Positions 52,855 through 62,836 of a stretch of DNA of 64,000 nucleotides are shown piece by piece; the stretch's first letter is position 1; the number at the start of each line of letters is the position of its first letter. This DNA is from Deuterostichococcus epilithicus. Taxonomy: Eukaryota > Chlorophyta > Trebouxiophyceae > Prasiolales > Stichococcaceae. Made by a program: the position numbers and the translations under genes. The DNA lies in contig JAVTLE010000001.1 of NCBI GenBank assembly GCA_033439295.1, forward strand, positions 1,612,001 to 1,676,000, given 5' to 3'. The notes under the pieces were generated by a model, which did not search any database, was not told the origin of the DNA, and was given only the letters and a program-made list of their open reading frames with translations.

Positions 52855-54207
52855 TCACGACCAGGCCAGGACGGGCGACCCCTGCTTTGCCATGTACTCG
52901 TTGATCTCCTCGGGACTCATGCCCTGCAAGACAAACAGCACCGCATAGTCTCCAAAGGAATGTCGGTTCTTGCAGACATGCAGCCCTGGTCGAACTTGCA
53001 AGACCCCAGATGTAAGCAGGCAGTCCGCGCGACCCAGCATTAGAGGCCCATCCCACCGTCGAAACTGCCGCTAGACGCGCCAGCAGTCGTGCCAGCAGGC
53101 ATGCGTGCAACGGTGCACGGGAGAGCTTGACCAGCGGGCGGCCTTGCGGGCACGACGCCCTGGCTCTGTCAGAGATGCAAGGTACACCGACTCAAACAGG
53201 AGGAGGCACAACACTTGATGAGCGCTCGCCTCGAAGGGGTCTGCGCTGGATGCGCCCTTCGTGGCTTTCGCCACATACTCCTGGATCTCCGCCGGCGTCA
53301 GACCCTCAAACACGTCGGCCTCCTCCCCGATGAGGCTGGCCTGCCCCGCCAGCAGCGCGCGCGCCAGCTGCGCCTTTCGGGCCTCCTTGGTCTCGTCCAC
53401 CACCTGCAAAGCATGAGGCTCTGGAAGTGGGTAGTCCACTTGTGTTCCAAACCAGCAAGCCTCTCAGATGTGTGCGTCGATGTGCAGCATGACCTACTTG
53501 TGGGCGAACATGCTGCAGAAGCGGCATCCGACATCGACATGCCGGCAAGGCCCCCTTGACAGGGCGCGCGCAGAGTGTGTCGACGGGCGCAGCCTCCGCC
53601 TCACCGGTTCGGGCGCCGCGGTCGGCGCGAGGATGCGGGAGAACAGGTAGGCGGAGATGGCAGTCACGAAGACGCCCCAGTACACCTTTTCCCAGGTGCG
53701 CAGCCCGCCGGGGGCACCGCTGAACTGCCGCCGCTCCCAGGGGAACAGCATGCCGGAGGTGACTGCGGAGCAGGGGAGGACGCACATCGTGTCTCGGGTC
53801 CGGGTCCTGGCGCGGGCGTGCCGGACTGATGTGATGCCGGATCACGGTGCCATGGCGCATGCCCATGGCACTTGTTGCAACGGCTGCAGGCATGGCCTTC
53901 GATGTTGAGCGATGCTGCACTGCACGGCGCGTGTGATTTGAGGATTTGATTGGATGTGCTCGCCTGCTTGCGCCGCCTGTTGCTGCTGCTTTGCGCCCTC
54001 CGCCTCCGCCGCCTCAGCCGCGGACATCGCCGGGGCTGCGGCGGTGCCCTCGCTTGCGACAACAGCCTGGCCCGTAGGAGCCTGGCCCGTAGCGGCGCCG
54101 GCCTCCGGGGCGACGCCGGCCACGGCACCACCGGCTTCAGGGGCTGCCGCAGATGCTGCGGGCTCCGCTGCAGGCGTGGCCGTGCTCCTAGGGTGCCGCA
54201 CCGGCAT
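52855..54207 (-). CDS. Small single-pass membrane protein, unknown function
   Basis: Four exons on the minus strand: 54207-53964, 53762-53605, 53403-53215, 52923-52855; about 219 residues with consistent phases. The first ~80 residues are low-complexity Ala/Pro/Glu with a KQQQQAAQ stretch. Next comes LFPWERRQFSG and a predicted helix (VYWGVFVTAISAYLFSRILA). The rest is charged (VDETKEARKAQLARALLAGQ) and carries the same short motif twice: GLTPAEIQEYVAK and, 20-odd residues later in the last exon, GMSPEEINEYMAK. The size and a single membrane helix followed by charged helices recall accessory subunits of respiratory complexes, but I do not recognise a family. The first intron starts with GC (gcgagc). 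An upstream exon with a targeting peptide is possible because AG precedes the chosen ATG. Confidence 0.65.
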
Positions 54208-54959
54208 CTGCGGCCTGGCGCCGGCAGCGGCACTTGACTGTGTGGCCCTGCACAGCCGGAGGAGCCCTGTGAATCGAATGCACGAGTCTAGGGTGCAAAT
54301 AAGTATGGTGCATCAATCCGATTTCCAGGTTCGTCCCACTCGCAACACAGTGGCAGGAGCCGCCAGGCGCGGGCCGATGTACCTGGATATGGTGCGAAGC
54401 TGCGAAGAGCATGTCTCCTCCAGCAGCGGTCTGAGATGCTGTATTACTCTGCGCATGCCGTAGACTGCTCGGCAAGGCTGTCCTGATCAGTTGGACCAGC
54501 TGTAACAGATGCTGCAGCCAAGGGTGATCGAGGCGGTGCGATTCGGGAAAGCGCCGCAGCGGCCCGCAGGGTGCCGACACTGAAGGACTTGGATTTTGGC
54601 TGGTGAACGCAAGCTGTCACTGGTATCGTTCCGCGAAAACATGTATTGGCGCATGTATTTTGACATGCGCCCGCCCTGAAGCGAGCGCGCACAAAGCCAG
54701 TTTGTCGGGTGTCGCCAGGCTCAGATCACAACTGATAGACTGAGCACGAAGCAATCTCTGATCAGTTCATCTGTGCAATGAGCGACCCATTCAACGGGAT
54801 GTGATCACTCGGGATCTGGCCAATCCTGCCGCGCTTCAAACTTCCAGATGGTCCCGCTCGCAAAGGCCTAGTCAACATCAGAACCTGTGGCACAAGTCGG
54901 ATTCTGGGCCTTTGAACTAACACCTGAAATACTCCCAGAACTGTCACAAATCTACGTAC
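54208..54959. promoter_or_regulatory. Divergent intergenic region
   Basis: About 750 bases between the small membrane-protein gene (minus) and the BPL_N gene (plus). No defined element was recognised. A minus-strand frame around 54692-54444 contains an Ala/Ser/Arg-rich stretch that could be a missed targeting-peptide exon of the membrane-protein gene, but no splice pairing was established. Confidence 0.4.
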
Positions 54960-56720
54960 ATGGTTGCCGGCGTTGCCGGTGCCAGCCGCACGGATGTGCT
55001 CGTCTACAGCGGCGAGGGTGCGGGCGCGCGGTCCGTGCAGAGCGCGGTGCAGCACCTGCGGGCGACGCTGCAGCTTTCGGCACCTGGCCGACCGCCGCTC
55101 AGGGCGAGTGCTCTGTCAGGAGCGAGCTGACCAATAAATTCGATTGGCTGATGGCATGACAGCGAGATTACGATGCTAACAATGATGCATGGAGCTGTTT
55201 TCAAAGCTGCAACACTGAGTCTGGCATCCACTTTCACATCTTTCACTCAAGCCAACCGTGTGCCGCCAAGTGCCGCCTGACATAATTTTCCAACAAAAGC
55301 TCAGCTGCCGCCGCGCAGGTGGCCACACTGAGCACTGCGGAGCTGCTGCAAGGCGCCTGGCGCCGGCGCTGCCTGCTGCTCGTCATGCCAGGCGGCGCGG
55401 ACCTGCCGTACTGCAGGCACCTGAACGGCGAGGGCAACCGCCTCATCAGCGGTGAGCAGTGTCACGCTGGATGGCGGCATGCTGCCAGGCCCGCTTGAAT
55501 ACGAACGAATGGCGACTCGGAAAGCTCCATATATATGTCAGTGGTGCGACAAGTGTGGTCTCCAGGCTTCGTCAGGAACAGTGGCGCTTACCTGGGCCTG
55601 TGTGCCGGAGCTTACTATGCGTCGTCGCGAGTGGAATTTGAGGTGGGCTCCAGGTGACGCCTCCTCGTCTGACGCAGCCTGCTGCGCTGCGGACCGTGGC
55701 TGCTGCTGATCCCCTAAACGGCATGGGTCCCCTGTCCATCTGATCACCCTGTCCTGTGCGCTCGCAGGCTGGAGGTGGTGGGTGACAGGGAGCTGAGGTT
55801 TTTCGGTGGCACGGCCCACGGCGCAGTGACGCCTGGATTCGACTACAAATCTGGTACGGCACAGGCTCATCTGCCCTGAGCGACAACGGTCATTGTCAAA
55901 CTGCATGATCACTGCCTGATGGTCGAAGCTGACCATGGATACGGTCACCACTTGCAGAGGCAGGTGCCGCGGCTGTGCAGCTGGACTTCATGCCACTTGG
56001 CAGCGCCGGCAGCCCTGAGCTCGACCAGCTCGGATGCAGAGGTGCGTCGTAGCAGCCGCTGCGGAGCAGCCTGCGTTGGCGCATGTGTGAAATGCTTTCC
56101 CTTCTTTCCAGCCTCAGACACGTCGGGTCGTGGCCACACGCTTGCCAGCACGACCACACACCCCTCGACGAGCAGATGCTGCCATCATGCAGCCTCCTGA
56201 AGCCCTGCCATCCGATGGTCACAGGTGCCCAGTCATGGGACAGCTGCCGTGACTACTCCAATGGCGGCCCGGCATTCCTGCCGCCCGCCGGCGGCACCTT
56301 CGAGGACCGACCTGGCATTGCAGTCCTTGCGAGGTGTGCGCTCTGTGCTGTTGTGCCCCCGTCTGATTCGGATGCCCCACCCTGCAGCCTGCCATGATGA
56401 AGTCATTTTCTGTCAGCCGCCGGAGCCTGTCTACAGGCAGGCGGCCTGGTAGGCGAGCAGGAGATGGCCACAGCACAGCGAGCCGGCAACACACAGCACT
56501 TCAACGGGTGTCGAGATTCCGCGCCTTTGACTCCAGGATCTGCACAGCAGGTACCGAGGTGGCGGCGCTGGCGACGCTGACGGCAATGTAGCGGCGCTGG
56601 CGGCGCGGGTGGGCGACGGCTGTGCAGTCCTGTGCGGGACGCACCCCGAGCTCCACCCAGACTGGTTGGCGCCCGCCTGCCACGCCAGCGAGCTGGTCGC
56701 AACAGGCGCGTGTGCAGGCT
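54960..56720 (+). CDS. Biotin-protein-ligase N-terminal (BPL_N) domain protein
   Basis: Class I glutamine-amidotransferase-like domain found at the N-terminus of eukaryotic biotin ligases and as separate proteins. Exons: 54960-55103, 55319-55451, 55566-55653, 55768-55853, 55958-56041, 56225-56333, 56551 to about 56717, with matching phases. Motifs: DVLVYSGEGA, LLVMPGGADLPYC, AYLGLCAGAYYASSRVEFE (the nucleophile-elbow Cys region), LRFFGGTAHGAVTPGFDY, RDYSNGGPAFLPPAGG and VLCGTHPELHPDWL. The intron after 55103 starts with GC (gcgagt). No biotin-ligase catalytic domain follows in the window. The 3' end is unresolved: an open stretch at 56966-57310 (LPTLKGIDRNLRSALVNMG) may be the last exon. The actual reaction is unknown; in full ligases this domain is thought to be regulatory. 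Confidence 0.8.
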
Positions 56721-56965
56721 GCACAGCGATGCATGGATTGACTTGACGACATGCACCCATATCTGCATCCCGGAAGGCTGCGATGCCGACAGATCGTGCT
56801 GGCGCATGGCTGGTGCCGTGTCTGGCACGCATTCAGGGCCGCAGCCTGGCTGGCTCCTGCGTGCGGGCAAGTCTGTAGGTTGTCGTTGAGTCATGCCTGT
56901 CGTCGACAGCAGCACGCCGGCCTGCGGGAGCTGCTTGACTGCCGCAGTGCTACTGCGAGCTGCTG

Positions 56966-57310
56966 ATGGGGCTGTGCAAGCTTTCCAGTCGCAGCCTCTG
57001 GATGCGGCAGCTGTGTATGGTTACAGCTGCCGATGCCACGGACCTGCCTACTCTCAAGGGAATAGACAGAAACCTGCGTTCAGCACTGGTCAACATGGGT
57101 AGGCAACTCGATCATTTGTTAAATACTGCAGGTGCATGCGAGGCGGCCGAGGCTGTTGAAATGGCAGCGGCCACCGCCACACTCAGGCAGCAACTGGCAG
57201 ACAGTCAACAGGGCAGGCTCCGATTCTGGCGGCTGTTGTTGAGCGCGGCTGGCTTGAGTCAGTACTTGCTGCAGCTTCAAGTGGACAGGAGCCACAAGAC
57301 ATTTACATGA
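56966..57310 (+). CDS. Possible last exon of the BPL_N gene, or no gene
   Basis: Open frame of 114 residues rich in Leu and Arg with a helical look, on the same strand and just after the BPL_N exons. It lacks recognisable homology and its splice connection to 56717 was not resolved. It could equally be 3' UTR. Confidence 0.3.
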   Translation: MGLCKLSSRSLWMRQLCMVTAADATDLPTLKGIDRNLRSALVNMGRQLDHLLNTAGACEAAEAVEMAAATATLRQQLADSQQGRLRFWRLLLSAAGLSQYLLQLQVDRSHKTFT

Positions 57311-57497
57311 TCCCGAAATAGTTGCACTCATAAGGTAGGTGATATCTAGTGGTGCACACAGCACTCAATGGAGCTTTTGACATTGACAAAAATGGAAGAA
57401 ACCACAACAAGGTTCTCGCTTGTCAATACGCCCGGTCCCAGCGAAGGACAACTTCTGCTACCTAGACTAGCAGGGAGGAGTTTACTCGTCCTACCTT

Positions 57498-60400
57498 TCA
57501 CTTTCTGCCGAAGAACGACATGATGCCTCGCTGATTGGGCGGCGGAGGCTTGCCCTGTGGCATGACAGTGCACACGAGTGGAACATCATAGGTAGCCCTT
57601 GCATTGATCGCATGAGGCCCGCCTGGTCGCTGACGAGCATGGCAGACAGGCGCAGACATAGAACTCAATGCTTGATGCACTTGCGGGAAGAAAGCATGGC
57701 AGGGAGTGGACTTTGTGTCACCTTGCCGGCCCTTTTGGCGCCTGCCGCGCCGCCAGAGCCCTTTCCACCCCCAGACGCCTTACCGGCGGCCCCGGAGGCC
57801 TTGCCGCCAGCGCCAGAACCCTTCTTTGCCGGGCTTGAGCTCCGCGCTCCGGCTGAGCCCTGCAACGATGAACCCATAAGCTTTCTTGAGGCGCAATTGC
57901 CACCAGGAAACGATGTCGCAAGGCAACGACCCAACTTTGGTGGTTGCCGCAATGGGATCAGCCGCAGAGACACTCTTGAAATGATAGAAAATTGAATCTG
58001 CAAGCGACACAGACCAGCTACACCGCAGCTTGCTGTCCGAGCCTGTTGCACCTTGGCTGACGAAGCTGCCTTTGCCGGACTGGTCGCCCGCGCCCGCACC
58101 TCCGGCTTCTCCGCAGCACGGGCCGGCGCCGTGGCCTCCTCAGCCGCCTCCGCCATCGGCTCGTCCGTGGCGGCGGCGCCATCACCGTCGGCTGCTGCTG
58201 CGGCACCGTTGGCGGCTGCGGGCTCCTCTGCAGGCTGCTCATCCTCCCAGACCATTTCGGTCACCTGCAATTGTGCGAGGGAGCCTCCAGGCGGTGGCTA
58301 CCAGGCTGAGCAAGTGATGCCGGGGAAACTCCATGCTGGTGCGTGAGCACAATGCGGGCTGCGCATCGGCGGGTCCAAACGTTCGAGCTTTCAATCATTG
58401 CATTTCCAACGCCTCACCTCCTCGCCGCTCGAGTCGTAGGTCACCCGCATCACCTTTCTCCGCTTCCCGCCGCCTGCGCAGGGCAATCAAGCCGCCGCTG
58501 ACTCGCAGGCCGTCACTGACGGCCGCTCAGGCCTGGCACAGTAGATGCGGTTTGGGCGCATTTCAGCATCTTGTTGTTGTGACACAGGCATTCCAGCTGT
58601 GGGCGGCGCGGTACTGCAGTTTGGGAATATAGCTAAAGCTTTCTCCTATGCAAACCTCAAAAATGACAGGGGGCACACACCGAGCTCCGCGCCGAGCTTC
58701 ATGGGGCCCGAATTTGGCGCCGGCTTGGCTGCTGGCTTGGCCGACTTGCCCCGTGCCTTGGGCTGTGGCACCTCCTCCTCAGCCTCTGCTGCTTCCGCTG
58801 CTTCTGCCACTTCCTCGGCATTCTCGCCGGCGGCAGCAGCCTTGCGCGGCCGCTTCGTGGCCGGCGCCTGCACCCAAGGCAGCATTCGTCTGAGCGGTGA
58901 GACCCTGTGCTGGAGGTATGTGGCAGTGTCCGGTGGGCATGCCGCCATCCTCGAGCATGATGCTGTGACCAGTCACAGCTCTGCTGGAACGCAGCGTCAC
59001 GGGTGAGGCAGCAGGGCCTGACTCTTTGAGGCCCCATCCAGGCGCCGCAGCGACGCACAGGTGTTGATTGGGACTGCTGCTCATGGCAAGGACTCACCTT
59101 TTTGGCCTTGCCACCCCCTTTGCCGCCGGCTGGCTCTGATGCGACCGCTGGCTTTCCTGTGGCCGCAGGCGAGTCGGCGCTGGAGCCGCCCTTGTCTGAA
59201 GCTGCCTACACATGCACGGCAACCGTCCACCGTCGATTGCGTGTAATGTCTCGCGCCAGCTCGCAGGCTGTGTGTGCGCCTGCACCTGAGCCAGAGGGCT
59301 GCCAGCCGGCCACCAGGAGCCAAATGCCAGCAACCCCGTGGAAACCCTCAACCCCAAACTCATGCACAAACAGCTGCTTGCATGCTGCAGCCCCGGCTCC
59401 ACTTCCTCGAGGCGCCTCCTGCCGGCCCAGCACGCCCCTTGGCAGATGTGTGATGCGAAGCGCAGCAAGCCTTGACACCCAGTGCAGGCGGCGCAGGCAC
59501 CTGCTGCACGCTGACAGAGTCGGCGGGCGCCGTGCGGCGCGACTTGGTGGGCTGCGGCGCCGCCGCCTCACCCTCCTCCTCGTCGCCGTCTTCCAGGTCC
59601 AGCAAGATGCGCTTGCCGCGCCCCGCCCGCCCTGGTTGAGTCATGGGAGCGACCCATGAGAGCCCACCTCATTTTACGTTTGGCCCTCGAGCCCGCGACA
59701 ACCAGGCGGCATGGCGGCTGGCACAGTGGCAGGCGCCGCCCCGTCCGAGGCCAGAGCGGTTCCAAGCTTGCACATCAGCGGTTTGGCAGCTCGCACAGCA
59801 GCTGCTTTCCGAGAGCTGCTGCATGCCGTGTGCAGGGTGGGCCGAGTGGTGGACTGGATCAATGGTGGACATGTTTCCAGTTGGTCCAGCAGTGGAGGAA
59901 TGACTCACCCCTGGGCGCCACCGCCGCCTCCTCGTCGCTGCTGCTGGACGTCTCCTCCTGCGGTGAGCAACCGGCGTCAGTCAGCATCGCCCTGGCCGGA
60001 TCGCACGACTGCCGATAGAGGCCTCCTCACGGCTGCCGCCGGCGCTTGCGCTCGTGTGCGACCGCGACCGCGCGTATCTGATGGCAGGAACCCTCGCAAG
60101 GCAGGCTGGGAATGGCTGTTTGGCAGCCTAGCTGGGCAGACAACTAAGGGCGGGTGTCCTGACATCAGCTGGCACCTGCTGTGCGGCGCGCAGCGCCGCT
60201 TCCGCATCGCCGCCGGCCGCCGGCTTCGATGCCGCCGCCTTTGGCGCCGCCTTTTGCGCCGCCGGTTTTTTCTTCGGCGGCGCCTTGCTCCACATGCCCG
60301 CCAGCGCGCCGCCAGAGGGCTTCTTGGCCTCCGCTGGCGCCGGTCTGTTGGCGCCTGCCGGCCGGCTGATGCCATTCGCTGCCGGCACCGCATTCTCTGC

Positions 60401-62042
60401 AGCCGCGCGGCCTGCGTGGCGACAGCAGGAGTTATGGCGTCGGTCTGTTGCTTCCTGGCTGGCTTCATGGCTGGCTGAGCCCGGCTCGGCTAGGTTAGCA
60501 CTGACTGCCGGCGTTCGAGAATGAATCACACACATGAGTATGCCAGAGGACTGCTCGGTTCCTGATCACCATGCCTAGCAGAGGTGCGTTTGCAGGCAGG
60601 ATGCAGGCACGAGTCCTGCCGTACCTGCCGCTGCTGGAGCCCCTGCCTCCTTCGCCGCCACCGGTTTGCCGGCTTTCACAGCCTCGAGCACCTCCGCAGC
60701 CCTCGACGGCTTGGGCGCCGGCGGCGCGGCCGCCGGCGGCTCCTGCGGCGGCTGCGCGGCGCCCACCTGCCGCGGCGCCCGCAGAGGGTCCCGCACCTGT
60801 CGTCCCAGCACAACAGGCAGCGATCTCGCACCAGACGGTGTGCTACACAAGCTGCCGTGGAGGCTCTGCTGTACCTTGGACATCCGGCGGCCTTCCGTCT
60901 GTCATTGCGACCTGCACCGACATGGCCGCGCACAAGGCACTGCACAAGGCAGGCGGGCGACCAAATCGTCAGACGTCGGTTCATCTCGAGAGCAGGGCGC
61001 CGCACCGCGGCCTCGCAGGACACTGCGCTCAGCGCGGCGCCCGCCACGCAGCCGCTGTCCGTCCCGCCGCCGGCGCCGCCTCCCGCCGCCGGCGCCGCCT
61101 TGAGCAGCTTTGCGAACAGCTCCTCCATCTGCAGCTGGTCCGTGTTCCACAGCTCTGCGGTGTCCTGCGGGCGGGCGCGGCCGCGGAGCGTCAGGAGGGA
61201 GCTCGAATGCCGAGACGGCCAGGACAACACGAGCTCGAGGGTGGCGCTGCATGTTACGACTGCTGCAGAGCGCTGCTTTTGTATGGCCAAACGAGCAACT
61301 GCAGCCGGCCATCCGCCCGCAACGAGGGCACCAGAACCTGAGCCGTCCTGCTGATGGCGTCACTCACACTATGCTCATTGCCAACCCTTGGCCCTGCACG
61401 GCGCTGCGCCTTGTCACGCACGCACCTTTGGCTGCGCGGGCTGCACGCTATACACGTGCAGGCTGGTGACGGAGTCGAGCTCTGCTCGCAGCGCCTCCAG
61501 CCGCGCGTCATCGACCAGCTGCGCCACATGCCGCCTGCCGCTGCCGTCGCCGGCGCCATTGGTCGCCGCTGCGCTGCCATTCTGCTGTGAGGCTTTCGTC
61601 CAGCCGGACAGAAAGTATGTCGCTCGGGCATTGCCGCGATGTGCCTCCACAAAGGCGAACAGCAGCTGCTTGGCGAGCGAGGCCGGCAGCCCGAAGTGCC
61701 TCGCCAGCCACTTGTACGTCACGACCTAGGAGGCAGGCAATCAGATGAGCGCAGGAAAGTGGTGTTTCGCAGGCCCAGGCAGAACACTCAGCGAGCTGCG
61801 TGGTGGTTGTGAACAGCGTGGCAGACTACTGTGCGAATCGAGGATGTCAGAAGACCTGGTGCATGAGCTCACGAACGTGACGATTTCCAATCCTGACCCC
61901 GGACAGCCTCACACAGCATCATGCATACACCCGGACATCCCTTTTACTATGCCAGCCGTACCCTCACCTGAAGCTGTTCCCCGATTAGCTCCTTGAGCTT
62001 CGCCTCGATCTCCGCTGGGCTGTGCGGCCTGGCAGACGCCAT
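57498..62042 (-). CDS. POLD3: DNA polymerase delta subunit 3 (Cdc27/p66)
   Basis: Accessory subunit that links replicative polymerase delta to PCNA in the nucleus. Start at 62042: exon 62042-61968 (25 residues, ASARPHSPAEIEAKLKELI), then 61725-61426 with VVTYKWLARHFGLPASLAKQ, LLFAFVEAHRG and ATYFLSGW, the conserved winged-helix N-domain that binds the catalytic-core B subunit. The next exon starts at 61164 (DTAELWNTDQLQMEELFAKL). The long, acidic and Lys/Ala-rich middle contains PKPSRAAEVLEAVKAGK, GALAGMWSKAPPKKK, EETSSSDEEAAVAP, GKRILLDLEDGDEEEGE and KRRKVMRVTYDSSGEEVTEM. The last exon 57554-57498 encodes GKPPPPNQRGIMSFFGRK, a C-terminal PCNA-interacting (QxxIxxFF) box. The low-complexity middle makes some exon borders uncertain. 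Identity is well supported by both ends. Confidence 0.88.
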
Positions 62043-62458
62043 GCCTTGCGCGCTGCGAGATCACCGCAATCAAATTCGAAATCCGCAGCTCAGCTTCCCT
62101 TGCTGACTGGGTCCATCCGCACAAGCTCCGGCACCTCCTCTACCTTTGCGCATGCCCCAGGCCCTCGAATCTGTGCTGCTGAGGCGCTGCCGGTGTCGGA
62201 ATTCCAAACAAAAGGGTGCGAAACATGATCGTCCCTCGCATTTGCATTCTTGAATTCGCGCGACGTCAAGAGCGCCGGTGCGGTGTCATGCCTTGTGGGT
62301 TGCAAGTGCACATGCATTTTTGGTCCTGCCTACGCTCTGTAGCGTGTGCGCACCACGCTGCTTAGCTCAGGAATCAGTCAAGGGTGTCAGTTCGTTCATG
62401 CCACCTGCGCGCTGACAGACTGGGAGCTGCCTGAACGGACACCAGTGCAGGGCAGTGG
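62043..62458. promoter_or_regulatory. Compact divergent promoter, POLD3 / LYR gene
   Basis: Only 416 bases separate the start codons of POLD3 (minus) and the LYR protein (plus). Both promoters must lie here unless a 5' exon is missing. No core element was assigned. Confidence 0.5.
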
Positions 62459-62836
62459 ATGTCAGTGTCGCCCGCATCGGCACGCGCCGTCAGCTTATAT
62501 CGTCAGATACTGCGCGCGGCCATCCACTGGCCAGACGCGGAGGTGGGTGACCCGCATGTTGCGCATCCGCTGATCCCGCACTGTGCATGCGCCGGTCCGC
62601 TTCCGCGACCTCCCCATTATGCAGACATCATCAATCATTGGCCAGCTTGTAACGACGTCTCGTGCTGCTATATCTGCCAGGAAACGCGGTACATCAGGTC
62701 GGAAGCGGGGCAGCAATTCCGCGCCAACCGGCATGCGCTGGGCACAGACCAGGAGGTTGCTCTAAAGGAGGCAGAGACGCGACTGCACTACGCCCTGCAC
62801 TGTGAGAAGCTTTATCTCAAGGAGCCTTCAACATAA
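62459..62836 (+). CDS. LYR-motif protein, LYRM1-like
   Basis: Two exons, 62459-62542 and 62681-62836, spliced in phase 0, give 79 residues. The first exon encodes ARAVSLYRQILRAAIHWPD, with the L-Y-R signature in helix 1. The second encodes ETRYIRSEAGQQFRANRHAL, whose Phe corresponds to the conserved Phe of the family, and ends LHYALHCEKLYLKEPST; the His-Tyr near the end fits the LYRM1 subgroup. Family members are small mitochondrial adaptors that bind acyl carrier protein and assist Fe-S or respiratory complex assembly. The exact partner is unknown. Confidence 0.85.
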   Translation: MSVSPASARAVSLYRQILRAAIHWPDAEVGDPHVAHPLIPHCACAGPLPRPPHYADIINHWPACNDVSCCYICQETRYIRSEAGQQFRANRHALGTDQEVALKEAETRLHYALHCEKLYLKEPST

